From assembly GCF_029051685.1 (NCBI RefSeq), contig NZ_JAACFT010000008.1, positions 1 through 64,000 of the forward strand: a stretch of DNA of 64,000 nt, written 5' to 3'. Each line of letters starts with the position of its first letter. The stretch's first letter is position 1. Source of the stretch: Bradyrhizobium sp. CSA207. GTDB lineage: Bacteria; Pseudomonadota; Alphaproteobacteria; Rhizobiales; Xanthobacteraceae. The position numbers were made by a program, and so were the translations under genes. Positions 18,679 to 29,928 of the stretch are shown here, piece after piece. The notes beneath the pieces are model-generated. The model was given only the letters and a program-made list of their open reading frames with translations, was not told the DNA's origin and did not search any database.

Positions 18679-19659
18679 ATGATCGACACTGACTCCCGGA
18701 CGGCTTGGCGGCTCTTCCAGCTGAACTGGCTTCCTATCGCGGCCATGGGCAGCCTGCTGGCGCTCGGCCTTCCCATCACCCAGCTGAGTCTCGAGCCGGT
18801 CGCCTACGGCCTGACGCTGGCGACCGCCGCGTTCCTGCTCGCGATCGTCTATTGCCACCGGATGGCTAAAGGCGAGCTTGCGTATCCGAAGCTTGTGTTC
18901 TCGCTCGGCACGATCGGACAGGTCATCCTCACCTGCGCCATCGTCGGACCGCTCAGCTACGTCGCTGGCAAGCTGAACTGGCCGCTGCAGGACCAGGCGC
19001 TGCTTGCGATCGACCGCGCGCTCGGTCTCGATCCCGAACCGATCGCGCGATACGTCAACGACCATCCCTGGCTCGCGAACGCTCTCGCCCGCGGCTACGG
19101 GCTGATCAAATGGCCGCTGCTCGGCATCCCTCTCGTGCTGGCACTGACGGCGCGCTATGTGCGGCTGCAACTTTTCATGCTTGCGATGAGCCTCGCGCTC
19201 GCGGTCGCCATCGCGATCTCCGCCGTAGTACCGGCGATCGGCACTTATTACGGACTGCAACTGCCGGCCGCACATTTCCCCGAGATCAACACCGCGGTCT
19301 ATGCCGGGCAACTGCGTGACATCCTCGCACTCCGAGACGGCAGCCTGCACGAACTCCGACCGTTCTTCCTGTCCGGCATCGTCTCGTTTCCGAGCTTTCA
19401 CGCCGCATCCGCCGTGCTCTACGTGTGGGCGCTGTGGCCGGTGCGTGGCATCGGGGGCATCGCGGCCGCGCTCAACCTGCTGATGATCGCGGCGACGCCG
19501 GTGATCGGCGCGCACTACATCATCGACATTGCCGGCGGCATCGCAGTCGCCGCGTCGGCGATATGGGCGGCAAAACTCCATCTCGCATGGCTCGACGGGA
19601 AGATGCCTGTTTCTGCCGCGCCTGCTTCACCGGCCTGGCAATCCGGCCTTGCGGAATAG
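18679..19659 (+). CDS. PAP2-family membrane phosphatase
   Basis: A 326-residue polytopic membrane protein with about six hydrophobic helices. The phosphatidic acid phosphatase type 2 motifs are visible: SFPSFHAASAVL (motif 2, near residue 238) and GAHYIIDIAGG (motif 3, near residue 280), with the catalytic histidines. A classical KxxxxxxRP motif 1 is not obvious, as in the Aur1/Ipt1-like subgroup. It probably dephosphorylates a lipid phosphate or transfers a phospho-head group in the inner membrane. Confidence 0.8.
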   Translation: MIDTDSRTAWRLFQLNWLPIAAMGSLLALGLPITQLSLEPVAYGLTLATAAFLLAIVYCHRMAKGELAYPKLVFSLGTIGQVILTCAIVGPLSYVAGKLNWPLQDQALLAIDRALGLDPEPIARYVNDHPWLANALARGYGLIKWPLLGIPLVLALTARYVRLQLFMLAMSLALAVAIAISAVVPAIGTYYGLQLPAAHFPEINTAVYAGQLRDILALRDGSLHELRPFFLSGIVSFPSFHAASAVLYVWALWPVRGIGGIAAALNLLMIAATPVIGAHYIIDIAGGIAVAASAIWAAKLHLAWLDGKMPVSAAPASPAWQSGLAE

Positions 19660-19740
19660 CAGCGCAATAGACCGCAATTGCGCCGCCTCTTGCCATAGAG
19701 CGGGGCAGTCTGTTTCTGACGTCGTTCGCCCAAAAGAAAA

Positions 19741-19763
19741 GAGCCCCGTCCAGGACGGGGCTC
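19741..19763 (-). terminator. Intrinsic terminator of the flp gene
   Basis: A perfect 10-bp stem (GAGCCCCGTC / GACGGGGCTC) with a 3-nt loop. Read on the minus strand it is followed by TTTTCTTTT. It lies 25 bp after the flp pilin stop and may also stop transcription from the PAP2 gene on the other strand. Confidence 0.8.
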
Positions 19764-19787
19764 TTTGAATTTCCGGTTCTTCCGGTC

Positions 19788-19952
19788 TTACTTGAGGCTG
19801 GACGAGATCGAACCAAACTTGGTGTTCATCGTGCTGCCGAGGTTGTTGACGACGGTGATGATCGCCAGCGCGATGCCGGCGGCGATCAGGCCGTATTCAA
19901 TCGCGGTGGCGCCGGATTCGTCCTTCACGAAACGCGAAACGAGGTTCTTCAT
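19788..19952 (-). CDS. flp: Flp-family type IVb pilin
   Basis: A 54-residue pilin subunit, MKNLVSRFVKDESGATAIEY then GLIAAGIALAIITVVNNLG. The conserved G-ATAIEYGLIA segment is the class IVb prepilin cleavage and assembly motif; the prepilin peptidase would cut after the Gly of ESG. Flp subunits form Tad pili used for surface attachment. A GGAG Shine-Dalgarno stands before the ATG and a strong terminator follows the stop. No tad/cpa assembly genes lie nearby, so this is an orphan copy that would depend on a Tad system elsewhere. Confidence 0.95.
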   Translation of the reverse strand: MKNLVSRFVKDESGATAIEYGLIAAGIALAIITVVNNLGSTMNTKFGSISSSLK

Positions 19953-20052
19953 AGATTGCTCCAAAAACTACACGTGGCTACAACTGATCTGGTCTTTTCG
20001 GCTTCCCAGCGCCGCCCGACCATGAAACCGAACCTAGAGGCAAAGAATTGCG

Positions 20053-20073
20053 CCGCAGTTAATTCGACTGCGG
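20053..20073. promoter_or_regulatory. 21-bp inverted repeat upstream of flp
   Basis: Arms CCGCAGT and ACTGCGG are separated by 7 nt (TAATTCG). The site lies about 100 bp upstream of the flp start and 180 bp upstream of the membrane-protein gene on the other strand. It could be an operator for either; no protein is assigned. Confidence 0.3.
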
Positions 20074-20251
20074 AAACCCGGAGCGGTTTGCGTGTACCGG
20101 GCGATGGTAAACCGAAATTGAAAACAATCCGTTAAATTGTCGAGACATCCGGTGCGGCCGCCTTCGGCGATTTACCCGAAGTTATCACCGCCATGGTCCA
20201 ATGCGGCCTGCTCTTCCAGCCCGACAAGAACAAGCAGGACGACGAGGCGGC

Positions 20252-21751
20252 ATGTCCCTTTCCTTCGCCAACGGCATCGCGGTGCAGAGCCGCGCGCGAG
20301 CGCTGGTGCCGCTGTGTGTCGGTGCGGCCACCTACCTCTTCTTCGTCTATGTCGGCGACACGCTGCTGATGGATTCCGATTCATTCTGGCAGATCAAGAT
20401 CGGGCAATGGATTCTCGATCACCGTGCCCTGCCCTACACCGACTTCTATTCCTTCACGCGGCCAGGCGCACCCTGGATCTCGACGTCGTGGCTGTCGCAG
20501 GTGCTGTTCGCCTTCTCCTATGCGCAATGGGACTGGGCCGGACCGGTGATCCTCACCGCGACCACGATCGCGCTCACCGCCGCAATCTTCGTCTATCTGC
20601 TCGACGCACAGCTCGAGATTCCGCGCTCGGTGCTGTTTACAATGCTGGCACTGCTGCTGTCGCTGCATCATGTCCTGGCACGACCGCATATCCTGGCGCT
20701 GCCCGTCATGCTGGCCTGGGTTGGCCTGCTGATGGCGGCTGCGGACCGCAGGAGCGCGCCGTCCTGGGGCTGGCTGCCCCTGATGGCGCTCTGGGCGAAC
20801 CTGCATGGCGGCTTTGTGCTCGGTCTGGCGCTGATCGGCCCGATCGCGCTCGAGGCGGTCGAGCATGCTGAAAAGGGACGACGGCTTCAGCTGTTCATGC
20901 GCTGGGTGCTGTTCGGCATCGGCGCGCTGGTCGCGAGCTGCTGTACGCCCTACGGCTGGAGGACGCCACTGGGCGCGACCAACATCCTCAGCCTCGGCGA
21001 GCTGTTGACGGTGATCTTCGAATGGATGCCGGCGAACTTTTCCTCGTTCACGGCGTTCGAGGGCGCACTGCTCGGCCTGATCGCGCTCGGTTACTATCGC
21101 GGCCTTGTGCTCTCGGCGCCCCGGATCTTCCTGATCCTGTTCCTGACCTGGAGCGCGCTGACCCATGTCAGGAGCATCGAAGCCTTCGCATTCCTGGTGC
21201 CGCTGGTGCTGGCGAAGCCGCTTGGCCAGATGTCCGCGCGCCCGGCGTCGGACCCAGCCGGGACCGACGGCTGGCCGGCCCGCTATGTGACTACGCTTGG
21301 CGCGCTGATGATCGTAGCCGCGGCCTGGACCTCGACGTCGATCTATATGGGGCACCACCGCTTCACCTTCACGATGGCGCAGACACCGGTTGCGGCGGTC
21401 GACCTGCTCCAGCAGCGCAAGGCACAGCGCATCTTCAACGCCTATCAGTTCGGCGGTTATCTGATCTCGCGCGATATCCCGGTCTTCGCTGACGGCCGCG
21501 CCGAGCTCTATGGCGAAAAGTTCGTCATGGACTTCTTCAAGGCGACGGAGGGGAAAACGCCTGAGCTGCTTCCTCGCCTGCTCGACGAGTACAAGATCGA
21601 CGCGACGCTCCTGGTTGCCGATGCTCCTGGTCCCCAGATCCTCGATCATCTCAAGGGCTGGAAGCGGATCTATACGGACGATATCGCGGTGATCCATGTG
21701 CGGGACGACCGGAGCGCGGATACCACGCCGATGCCCGCAATATCAAATTGA
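20252..21751 (+). CDS. Polytopic membrane protein, possible glycosyltransferase-like
   Basis: A 499-residue protein with about ten hydrophobic segments followed by a soluble C-terminal domain (about residues 385-499). An acidic cluster, LLMDSDSFWQIKIGQWILDH, lies in the first loop, where GT-C glycosyltransferases carry their DxD-type motif. The C-terminal part contains AYQFGGYLISRDIPVFADGR, a pattern I have seen in uncharacterised membrane proteins with GT-C-like folds. The ATG at 20252 is chosen for its upstream GAGG. The next membrane protein gene starts 11 nt after the stop, so the two probably work together. Confidence 0.6.
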   Translation: MSLSFANGIAVQSRARALVPLCVGAATYLFFVYVGDTLLMDSDSFWQIKIGQWILDHRALPYTDFYSFTRPGAPWISTSWLSQVLFAFSYAQWDWAGPVILTATTIALTAAIFVYLLDAQLEIPRSVLFTMLALLLSLHHVLARPHILALPVMLAWVGLLMAAADRRSAPSWGWLPLMALWANLHGGFVLGLALIGPIALEAVEHAEKGRRLQLFMRWVLFGIGALVASCCTPYGWRTPLGATNILSLGELLTVIFEWMPANFSSFTAFEGALLGLIALGYYRGLVLSAPRIFLILFLTWSALTHVRSIEAFAFLVPLVLAKPLGQMSARPASDPAGTDGWPARYVTTLGALMIVAAAWTSTSIYMGHHRFTFTMAQTPVAAVDLLQQRKAQRIFNAYQFGGYLISRDIPVFADGRAELYGEKFVMDFFKATEGKTPELLPRLLDEYKIDATLLVADAPGPQILDHLKGWKRIYTDDIAVIHVRDDRSADTTPMPAISN

Positions 21752-21762
21752 GGCGCTGGACA

Positions 21763-23568
21763 ATGCCGCACCTCGTCCCGCCGGCCGAGCAACGCTCCAC
21801 AGCTGCTCCGAAGCCTGCGACCATGCTCGCGATCGCCTGGGCGGTGATCGTGGCGGCGCTCGGACTTCCTGCGATCAAGTCCGGCGTGTTCGACATGCTG
21901 TCGACCGACGACGCGATGCGTCTGGTCGAAGTGCGAGATCTTCTCGCCGGACAGGACTGGTTCGACCTGACGCAATACCGGCTCGACCCGCCCGGAGCTG
22001 CCATGCACTGGTCCCGCATCGTCGATGCGCCCTTGGCGATGCTGATCCTGCTGTTTCGCCCTCTGCTCGGCCAGCACTATTCCGAAGCGCTCACGCTGGT
22101 GCTGTGGCCGTCGCTGCTGATGGGCGCCGCGCTATGGCTTGCAGCGACAATCGCAAGTCAGGCAAGCGCCGCGGCCGACCGGCCGCAGACACGGCTCGCA
22201 GCGATTCTGGTCACGGCGCTGTCGATTCCTGCCCTGATGCACTTTCGCGCCGGCGCGATCGATCATCACAATCTGCAGATCGTGCTGCTGCTCGGCTTCG
22301 TGCTCTGCGTCTCCGATTTGGAGCACCGTGCAGCCAAAGCGGCCTTGGCGGGATTCCTTGCGGCGCTTTCGCTGGCGATCGGATTGGAAATGCTGCCTGC
22401 CATCGCCCTGGCGAGCGCGGCTGTGCTGGGACTCCTGATCTGGAAGGGCACTGAGGTCCTGCACTCCGCCTGCGCTTTTGGTGCAAGCCTCGCCGGGTCG
22501 TCGCTGCTGCTCGCGCTCCTGCTGCTTCCGATGAACGATCTTGCCAGACCGGTCTGCGATGCCTTCGGAGGCCCCATCCTGCTCCTGTCCGCAGGCGGCG
22601 GCGTGGCGCTGCTCGCGGTTGCCGGCGTTAGCCGCCTGCGCCCGACCTTGTGGACGCGGCTGGGGGCGGCTGCACTTGCCGGCGCGCTCCTGCTGGGCGC
22701 ATTTTTCAAGTCCTATCCGAGCTGCATTGCGTCGCCCTATGCGCAGGTCGATCCCCTGCTCGTCAGCTTCTGGCTCGACCGCGTCGCCGAGACCATTCCG
22801 GTGACGGAGCTGGCACAGCTGCAGCCGCAAAAACTGCTGGCGTATTATGCTTTTCCATTGTTGACGCTCGGCCTGTGCGTTGCAGGTATTATCGGCGGCA
22901 CACGCCAGACGCGCTTTCGCTGGATCGTTTCGACCGTCACGCTCGTAGCGCTGTTCGGCGTAAGCCTGTGGGAATTGCGCGGCGCCGCCGCCGCCAACAT
23001 CGTTGCCGCCCCGCTATGCGTCATCGGAATTGCAAGGCTTCGCGCGGATGCCGCGGCCGGCTGGCGGCTGCTGTACATGGCACTGCTCGTGTCGCCCGCC
23101 ACACTTGGCGGCATCGGCTTTGTGGTCTGGCCGGCATTCGCTGCCGGCACGGGCGGACACAAGATCGCGGTAGCCGATCCGACCGCTTCCTGCCAGACCA
23201 TCTCCAGCGCCGCACCTCTCGCCACCCTGCCGCCGGGGCGGGTGATGGCGCCGATCGATTCGGGTCCTGCGATCCTGGCCGCGACGGGACATTTCGTGTT
23301 CGCTGGTCCCTACCACCGCAACAATGACGGCAACCTCGTCATGGTGCATACAATGATGGCAACACCGGAAGCCGCCCGTGCAATGCTCAGTGAGCGACAG
23401 GTCGATTACATCCTGACCTGCAACGGCTCTGCCGATCAGCAGGATCTCGTCCGCATCGCGCCGGACGGGCTGGCCGCGCATCTCGGCCGCGGCGAAGCTC
23501 CAGACTATCTGGAGCCGGTCCAGGCAGTGTCGAAATCCGGCTGGACGGTCTGGCGCGTGCGCAAGTGA
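21763..23568 (+). CDS. Large membrane protein, GT-C-like glycosyltransferase candidate
   Basis: A 601-residue protein with a dozen hydrophobic segments. The first external loop carries STDDAMRLVEVRDLLAGQ and MHWSRIVDAP, the acidic and His/Trp motif pattern of GT-C enzymes such as oligosaccharyltransferase STT3; HHNLQ follows at about residue 168. This supports, but does not prove, transfer of a sugar from a lipid donor on the periplasmic side. An alternative TTG start overlaps the previous stop; the ATG at 21763 with GAGG 9 nt upstream is preferred. It forms a probable operon with the preceding gene. Confidence 0.6.
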   Translation: MPHLVPPAEQRSTAAPKPATMLAIAWAVIVAALGLPAIKSGVFDMLSTDDAMRLVEVRDLLAGQDWFDLTQYRLDPPGAAMHWSRIVDAPLAMLILLFRPLLGQHYSEALTLVLWPSLLMGAALWLAATIASQASAAADRPQTRLAAILVTALSIPALMHFRAGAIDHHNLQIVLLLGFVLCVSDLEHRAAKAALAGFLAALSLAIGLEMLPAIALASAAVLGLLIWKGTEVLHSACAFGASLAGSSLLLALLLLPMNDLARPVCDAFGGPILLLSAGGGVALLAVAGVSRLRPTLWTRLGAAALAGALLLGAFFKSYPSCIASPYAQVDPLLVSFWLDRVAETIPVTELAQLQPQKLLAYYAFPLLTLGLCVAGIIGGTRQTRFRWIVSTVTLVALFGVSLWELRGAAAANIVAAPLCVIGIARLRADAAAGWRLLYMALLVSPATLGGIGFVVWPAFAAGTGGHKIAVADPTASCQTISSAAPLATLPPGRVMAPIDSGPAILAATGHFVFAGPYHRNNDGNLVMVHTMMATPEAARAMLSERQVDYILTCNGSADQQDLVRIAPDGLAAHLGRGEAPDYLEPVQAVSKSGWTVWRVRK

Positions 23569-23652
23569 GAGAGCGCGCAAGCCGCGCCTTCAATTATCCG
23601 CCTTGGCGCGTCGTCCTTGGCGCGTTGTCGCCAGGCATGCAGAGCTCGATGC

Positions 23653-25428
23653 TCAGCCGGCAAGTCGTTTCATCGCCGACGATGCATCCTTCCGGATCGT
23701 AGGTCCGCTTGTCTCCGTCGAGAATACGCAGAGCCGCTTCGTTCGAAAGATGACGCCGTTCCCTGATTCCGGGCTCTGACAGATATCGATGACATAGCCG
23801 ATGCCGTTGCGCGACGCATAGGCCATCCGCTCCGCGAGCGAATTCAAGCTCTCGACATCCGTCAACCTGCTTCGCCACGTCGGATAATAAGACGGCGTCA
23901 ACATCGACGATCCGCCACGCTTGAAATCGACCCAGACGCGGCGATGTGAGGCCCATTCAAATACCCCTTCACGATCAAGCGCCATGTCCGCAATGCTCAC
24001 TTCAGCCCGACCGTCGAGCTCCGACCTTCTTGGCGTCAGGAAGGTTGCGGTCGCAGGCGTGTTATTCCGCGCCCACTTGCCAATTTCGGCCCACTCCGCG
24101 ACCGCCTCATTGCAGATTCGTTCGAAGTTGACGCCGGACCAGATGGCGAGCGGGTATGCGACGAGAACAGCCGTGGCGACAACCAGATAGCCCATGGTGC
24201 GCTGATAGGATGGGGCCGGTCCCGGTACAATTGTTCGAAGAACAACGACCAAGACGGCCGTGACCAAACCCAGACCGATCCAGCCATCGAAGGTCAAGAA
24301 CAGCACGATAAGACAGGCAGGAAGGAAAGTCGTCTCCTTGTCGTGCCGCAACCAGTTCGTCGCCAGTGCCGCAATCGCCAGTGCGGCAAGCAGATGGATG
24401 ATCGTGCTCGAACGCAGCAGATTAAGACTGAGAATAACTGGCGATTCGGTGATGTACGGAAGCGCGATGCCGATCAGATAGACCAGAATTGCGCCGAGAT
24501 AGGCTGCCCGCAATTCGGGGGCGGCCGACCTCGGCCAGAACAGCGCAAGCGCTCCGATGAGAGTGACGCCCGACAGCCCCACGATGTCGCCGAGCGAGGT
24601 CGAGTCTATCAACACATGCCCAGGAAAATACTCGCGAAGGAAACTCGTAAAACCGAGGCTTGGCGGATGACCAAACTCCGGATTTGAGAGAAACCCGCGC
24701 AGCACGACAAGCGCAAGCGGCAAGCACAAGATGAGGCCGATCAGCACACGCGAAGAGATTTCGCCGAATGTGGCTTTCCGCTGCGACAGGCGACAGATCC
24801 CGATCAGCGCCACCGGCGGCACGAGCCAAACCGCAAAGAAGGCGTTGATGAAGAACGTTATGCCAATAGCAACGGCCGCTGCCATGAAGCGGCCTCGTGC
24901 GGCAAAGTAGATCGCCATAAGAGCCACACCATTCGCGATCTCCGAATGGGTGAAGTAGTTGATGAACAGGCCACCGGAGCCGGCGTAGCTGTAGCCGTCA
25001 AGAAACGCGGTGAAGCAGAGAATCAGACTGAAGACGATCTTGTCGCGTCTTTCCGTCACCCCGAGCAGGGAGGCGCAGCAGAGGAACCCGACAAAGCTGA
25101 CCAGCCGGGAGAGGAAAAACAGAATGAAGAACAGCAACGGAACGCTGCCGATATATTTTTCGGTGTCGCTCAACATCAGCCAGACGCCGGAAGCGAAGTA
25201 GCGCAACGACTGGATATGCCCGTCGTCATGATACTGCGGCTCATTGTAGAGACCGGCGACGATCGGCAAATGATAGAGGTTGTTGGTCAGTCCGAAGACA
25301 AATCCAGTGCGCAGCACGGATATCGCCGACGCAAACACGGCGATCGAGAATGTCTCAAACCAGAAATTCGGGACGCTGGCCGCGCGATCGCAGCGGACCA
25401 AGTCAGAGGTGATGTTGACGTCCGCCAT
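23653..25428 (-). CDS. Polytopic membrane protein of unknown function
   Basis: A 591-residue protein with about twelve hydrophobic segments (residues 25-440) and a soluble C-terminal domain (about 445-591). I do not recognise a family with confidence. The layout (many helices, then a globular tail with ATFLTPRRSE and RRVWVDFKRGG) resembles the two plus-strand membrane genes before it and other surface-polysaccharide membrane proteins. It converges on the previous gene with an 84-bp gap. Base composition is slightly lower in GC than its neighbours, which might indicate separate acquisition. Confidence 0.55.
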   Translation of the reverse strand: MADVNITSDLVRCDRAASVPNFWFETFSIAVFASAISVLRTGFVFGLTNNLYHLPIVAGLYNEPQYHDDGHIQSLRYFASGVWLMLSDTEKYIGSVPLLFFILFFLSRLVSFVGFLCCASLLGVTERRDKIVFSLILCFTAFLDGYSYAGSGGLFINYFTHSEIANGVALMAIYFAARGRFMAAAVAIGITFFINAFFAVWLVPPVALIGICRLSQRKATFGEISSRVLIGLILCLPLALVVLRGFLSNPEFGHPPSLGFTSFLREYFPGHVLIDSTSLGDIVGLSGVTLIGALALFWPRSAAPELRAAYLGAILVYLIGIALPYITESPVILSLNLLRSSTIIHLLAALAIAALATNWLRHDKETTFLPACLIVLFLTFDGWIGLGLVTAVLVVVLRTIVPGPAPSYQRTMGYLVVATAVLVAYPLAIWSGVNFERICNEAVAEWAEIGKWARNNTPATATFLTPRRSELDGRAEVSIADMALDREGVFEWASHRRVWVDFKRGGSSMLTPSYYPTWRSRLTDVESLNSLAERMAYASRNGIGYVIDICQSPESGNGVIFRTKRLCVFSTETSGPTIRKDASSAMKRLAG

Positions 25429-25686
25429 GGGGGTGCCGGAGGAACTAACGGCTGCGGATCAGCCTCGGTTAAGCGCCGTGTACCGCCCGCTTTCAAGCAA
25501 CTGGCTGGTCCGGGCCCGCGGAGCGATGGAGACGGACAACAGCAGAACTAACCTGGAAAACGCTAATGGCGGATTAATTGGCCCTTGAGAATTGAGATTC
25601 GTCGGCGATTCACCTCTATGTTCACGCTCATTCAGCACGCGACGGCGAAAGGCGTAACCTGCCGCGCCACGGATTGCGACAGAAGT

Positions 25687-25741
25687 GGTGGGTTACGCCA
25701 GCGGACTGTGCTTCGTGCAACCGCAGGGCTAACCTACCCTA
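25687..25741. repeat. Degenerate palindromic intergenic repeat
   Basis: Within a 386-bp gene-free stretch (25429-25814), GTGGGTTACGCC is followed by the near-complementary GGCTAACCTACC about 30 nt later. This looks like a decayed copy of a GTGGGTTA/TAACCCAC repeat common in bradyrhizobial intergenic DNA (recalled, not checked). The rest of the gap shows only a Shine-Dalgarno at its right end. Confidence 0.4.
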
Positions 25742-25814
25742 CGTTCTATCTTGGCACGTAACGCAGCCACTTTGGCCTGCGCTAATATCCGACGGTCGAA
25801 CAGGAGAGCGTGTC

Positions 25815-26678
25815 ATGCCGTTTCGCAATCTTTTCACCGCATTTCTCGTCATGGTCTCGATCACAGCGGCGCACGCGGCGCCGCAGTGGCTGAGCCTACC
25901 GCCGACGCCGACATTGCCCAAGGCAACACAGAGCGGCTTCGCGCCCGTCAACGGTGTCAAGGTCTGGTACGCCGTGTTCGGCCGCGGCCAGCCCGTCCTG
26001 TTGCTGCATGGCGGCCTCGCCAACGCCAACTACTGGGGCCACCAGGTCCGTGCGCTGCAGCGGCGCTATCAGGTCATCGTCATGGAGAGCCGCGGGCACG
26101 GGCGCAGCAGCCGCAACCGGGAGCCATATGGCTACGACCTGATGGCCTCGGACGCGGTCGGGCTGCTCGACCATCTCAAGATCAGGAAAACAGCGATCGT
26201 GGGCTGGAGCGACGGCGCGATCATCGGCCTCGACATTGCCATGAAACACCCGGAGCGGGTGAGCAAGCTGTTCGCCTTCGCAGCGAACTCGGATCCGTCG
26301 GGCGTCGCGGATATTGCGTCAAGCGACGTCTTCAACGCATACATTGCGAGGGCCGGAGAGGAGTACAAGCGCCTCTCGCCGACCCCGACGGAGTACAAGA
26401 GCTTCGTCGCTGACATCACCAAGATGTGGGAGAGCCAGCCGAAATGGACGGCGTCAGATCTTGCGGCGATCAAGGTCCCGACCTGGATCGTGGACGGCGA
26501 TCACGACGAGGCGATCAAGCGCGAGAACACCGAGTTCATGGCAGCGAACATTCCGGGGGCGGGCCTGCTGATCCAGCCGGAGGTCAGCCACTTCTCGTTC
26601 CTGCAGGATCCGGAGCAGTTCACCGACGATGTGCTGCGTTTTCTGGAGCGTGGCGGGGAGAGGCCGGCGGCGAAGTGA
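25815..26678 (+). CDS. Exported alpha/beta hydrolase
   Basis: A 287-residue protein with a cleavable signal peptide (cleavage near ITAAHA-AP, residue about 21). The alpha/beta hydrolase fold is shown by HGGLANANYWGHQ (oxyanion region), nucleophile elbow VGWSDGAIIG (Ser near residue 137), WIVDGDHDE (acid) and VSHFSFLQDP (His). The closest recalled relatives are haloperoxidase/esterase-like enzymes; the substrate is unknown. AGGAG lies 8 nt before the chosen ATG. Confidence 0.85.
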   Translation: MPFRNLFTAFLVMVSITAAHAAPQWLSLPPTPTLPKATQSGFAPVNGVKVWYAVFGRGQPVLLLHGGLANANYWGHQVRALQRRYQVIVMESRGHGRSSRNREPYGYDLMASDAVGLLDHLKIRKTAIVGWSDGAIIGLDIAMKHPERVSKLFAFAANSDPSGVADIASSDVFNAYIARAGEEYKRLSPTPTEYKSFVADITKMWESQPKWTASDLAAIKVPTWIVDGDHDEAIKRENTEFMAANIPGAGLLIQPEVSHFSFLQDPEQFTDDVLRFLERGGERPAAK

Positions 26679-26689
26679 GAGGATCGTAG

Positions 26690-26716
26690 GGTGGGCAAAA
26701 GCGTAGCGTGCCCACC
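26690..26716. repeat. Palindromic repeat with GGTGGGCA arms
   Basis: Arms GGTGGGCA and TGCCCACC, 11 nt apart, begin just after the hydrolase stop codon. This is the form of small palindromic repeats scattered through bradyrhizobial intergenic regions. It marks the left side of the IS110 remnant. Confidence 0.5.
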
Positions 26717-26719
26717 ACT

Positions 26720-27535
26720 TTTGTCGCGACGTAGACTGGCCGTGCGGGCCGATCTGCCGGGAGCAGCCTTGCCCACCTGTGCCTTGAGCACCTTCGTAGG
26801 AACCACGCCCCGGCGGAGCGGCCGTGATCGAGATCCAGTAGGAGGTCGCGCCCGAGAGCGCCGGTACAGGGATTGATCAGGATCGCGGTGGCCCGCCTGG
26901 AGAGCGAGGAGGTCCCAACAATGATCGAAGATGTACACTGGTTCGCCGGGATCGACTGGGCAATGCAGAGCCATAGCGTTGGCCTGCTGGATGCCGAAGG
27001 AAGACAGGTTGCCCGGCGCGAGTTCGCCCATGGCGGCGCTGGGCTGACGGAGTTGTGTGACTGGTTGCTTGAGAAGACCAAGGCCGCACCGGGACAGATC
27101 GCCGTGGCGATCGAGATGCCGCACGGCCCGGTGGTGGAGATGTTGCTCGAGCACGGGTTTGCGGTGTTTGCCATCAATCCCAAGCAGCTCGACCGCTTCC
27201 GTGATCGCTTCACGGTAGCTGGTGCCAAGGACGACCGCCGCGATGCCCATGTGCTCGCAGACTCGCTGCGCACGGACCGCGCGGCCTTCCGCCGGCTTGT
27301 GGTCGACGATCCGACGATGATCGAACTGCGCGAGTGGTCGCGCATGGCCGACGAACTGCAGCAGGAGCGCACTCGTCTCGCCAACCGCCTTCGTCAGCAG
27401 TTGTGGCGCTATTATCCCCAAGCCACCAAGTTGACCGACGATGTCGCCGACGAATGGTTCCTGGCGCTTTGGCAGAAGGTGCCGACCCCGGACAGGGCGG
27501 CCAAGGCCAGCGAGAAGGCCATCGCGCGCGTCCCG
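26720..27535 (+). mobile_element. Truncated IS110-family insertion sequence
   Basis: The element comprises about 200 bp of non-coding leader and the N-terminal half of an IS110 transposase. The C-terminal half and right end are lost, and a palindromic repeat begins where homology stops. The left boundary is approximate. IS110 elements have no terminal inverted repeats and carry a guide (bridge) RNA in a flanking non-coding region, which for IS110-group members lies upstream of the transposase; part of it may persist at 26720-26920. Confidence 0.7.
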
Positions 27536-27580
27536 CTCGTGTCCCGGACGCGCTGCAACGCTCTTGGCATTGCTGCGTAG
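26921..27580 (+). pseudogene. IS110-family transposase, C-terminally truncated
   Basis: The frame encodes 219 residues, against about 340-420 for an intact IS110 transposase. The DEDD RuvC-like catalytic residues are visible in GIDWAMQSHSVGLL, AIEMPHGPVVEMLL and AKDDRRDAHVLADSLR. The Transposase_20 domain with its serine is absent. Homology ends near residue 205 (KASEKAIAR), after which the frame reads through a palindromic repeat to a chance stop. A GAGGAGG Shine-Dalgarno precedes the ATG. The protein cannot be an active transposase on its own. Confidence 0.85.
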
Positions 27581-27589
27581 AGCCGGGAC
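27541..27589. repeat. Palindromic repeat with GTCCCGG/CCGGGAC arms
   Basis: GTCCCGG at 27541 and CCGGGAC at 27583 enclose a 35-nt core containing GCTGCAACGC. Related CCGG-rich sequence continues to about 27680. It forms the right junction of the IS110 remnant and resembles the repeats near 52.6, 54.9, 55.0 and 56.5 kb. Confidence 0.6.
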
Positions 27590-27690
27590 CCAGAATGCCA
27601 CGCGAACCGCTGCGGCATGGGCCCCGGCTCAGCAGCGCACCGTCGAAGGGACGCTGCGCTGCGTCCGGGGCACGAGACCCGGCCAACAAA

Positions 27691-27714
27691 AAACGCGGCG
27701 TTTCCGCCGCGTTT
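27691..27714 (-). terminator. Intrinsic terminator of ftsH
   Basis: A 10-bp stem (AAACGCGGCG / CGCCGCGTTT) with loop TTTC, followed on the minus strand by a T-run (TTTTTTGTT). It lies 25 bp beyond the ftsH stop codon. Confidence 0.85.
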
Positions 27715-27738
27715 TTCAATTCGATCTGCCGCTTGCGA

Positions 27739-29661
<1,923 letters not shown>

Positions 29662-29928
29662 CGATCTTCCTTCGTGGTCGCGCGGATCGCGGCCCTGATC
29701 CTTGGGCAGTTACTCGGGCAGTTACTCGGACAGCGCGAGTAAATCCCCAAGGAATCCTCTCGGTTAGACGCATACAATTTAGGTGCCGTCCCGGTCGCTG
29801 CCAAGGGAACGAGGTGGGACTATTTATCCCATCTTAGTCCGATTCCCGCTGAAATAATGGCGCCCGGGTCGGGGTTTTTCCCGCCTGGTTAAGGCTGGCC
29901 TGACGGTGCGGGCTCAATACGGCCGGTG

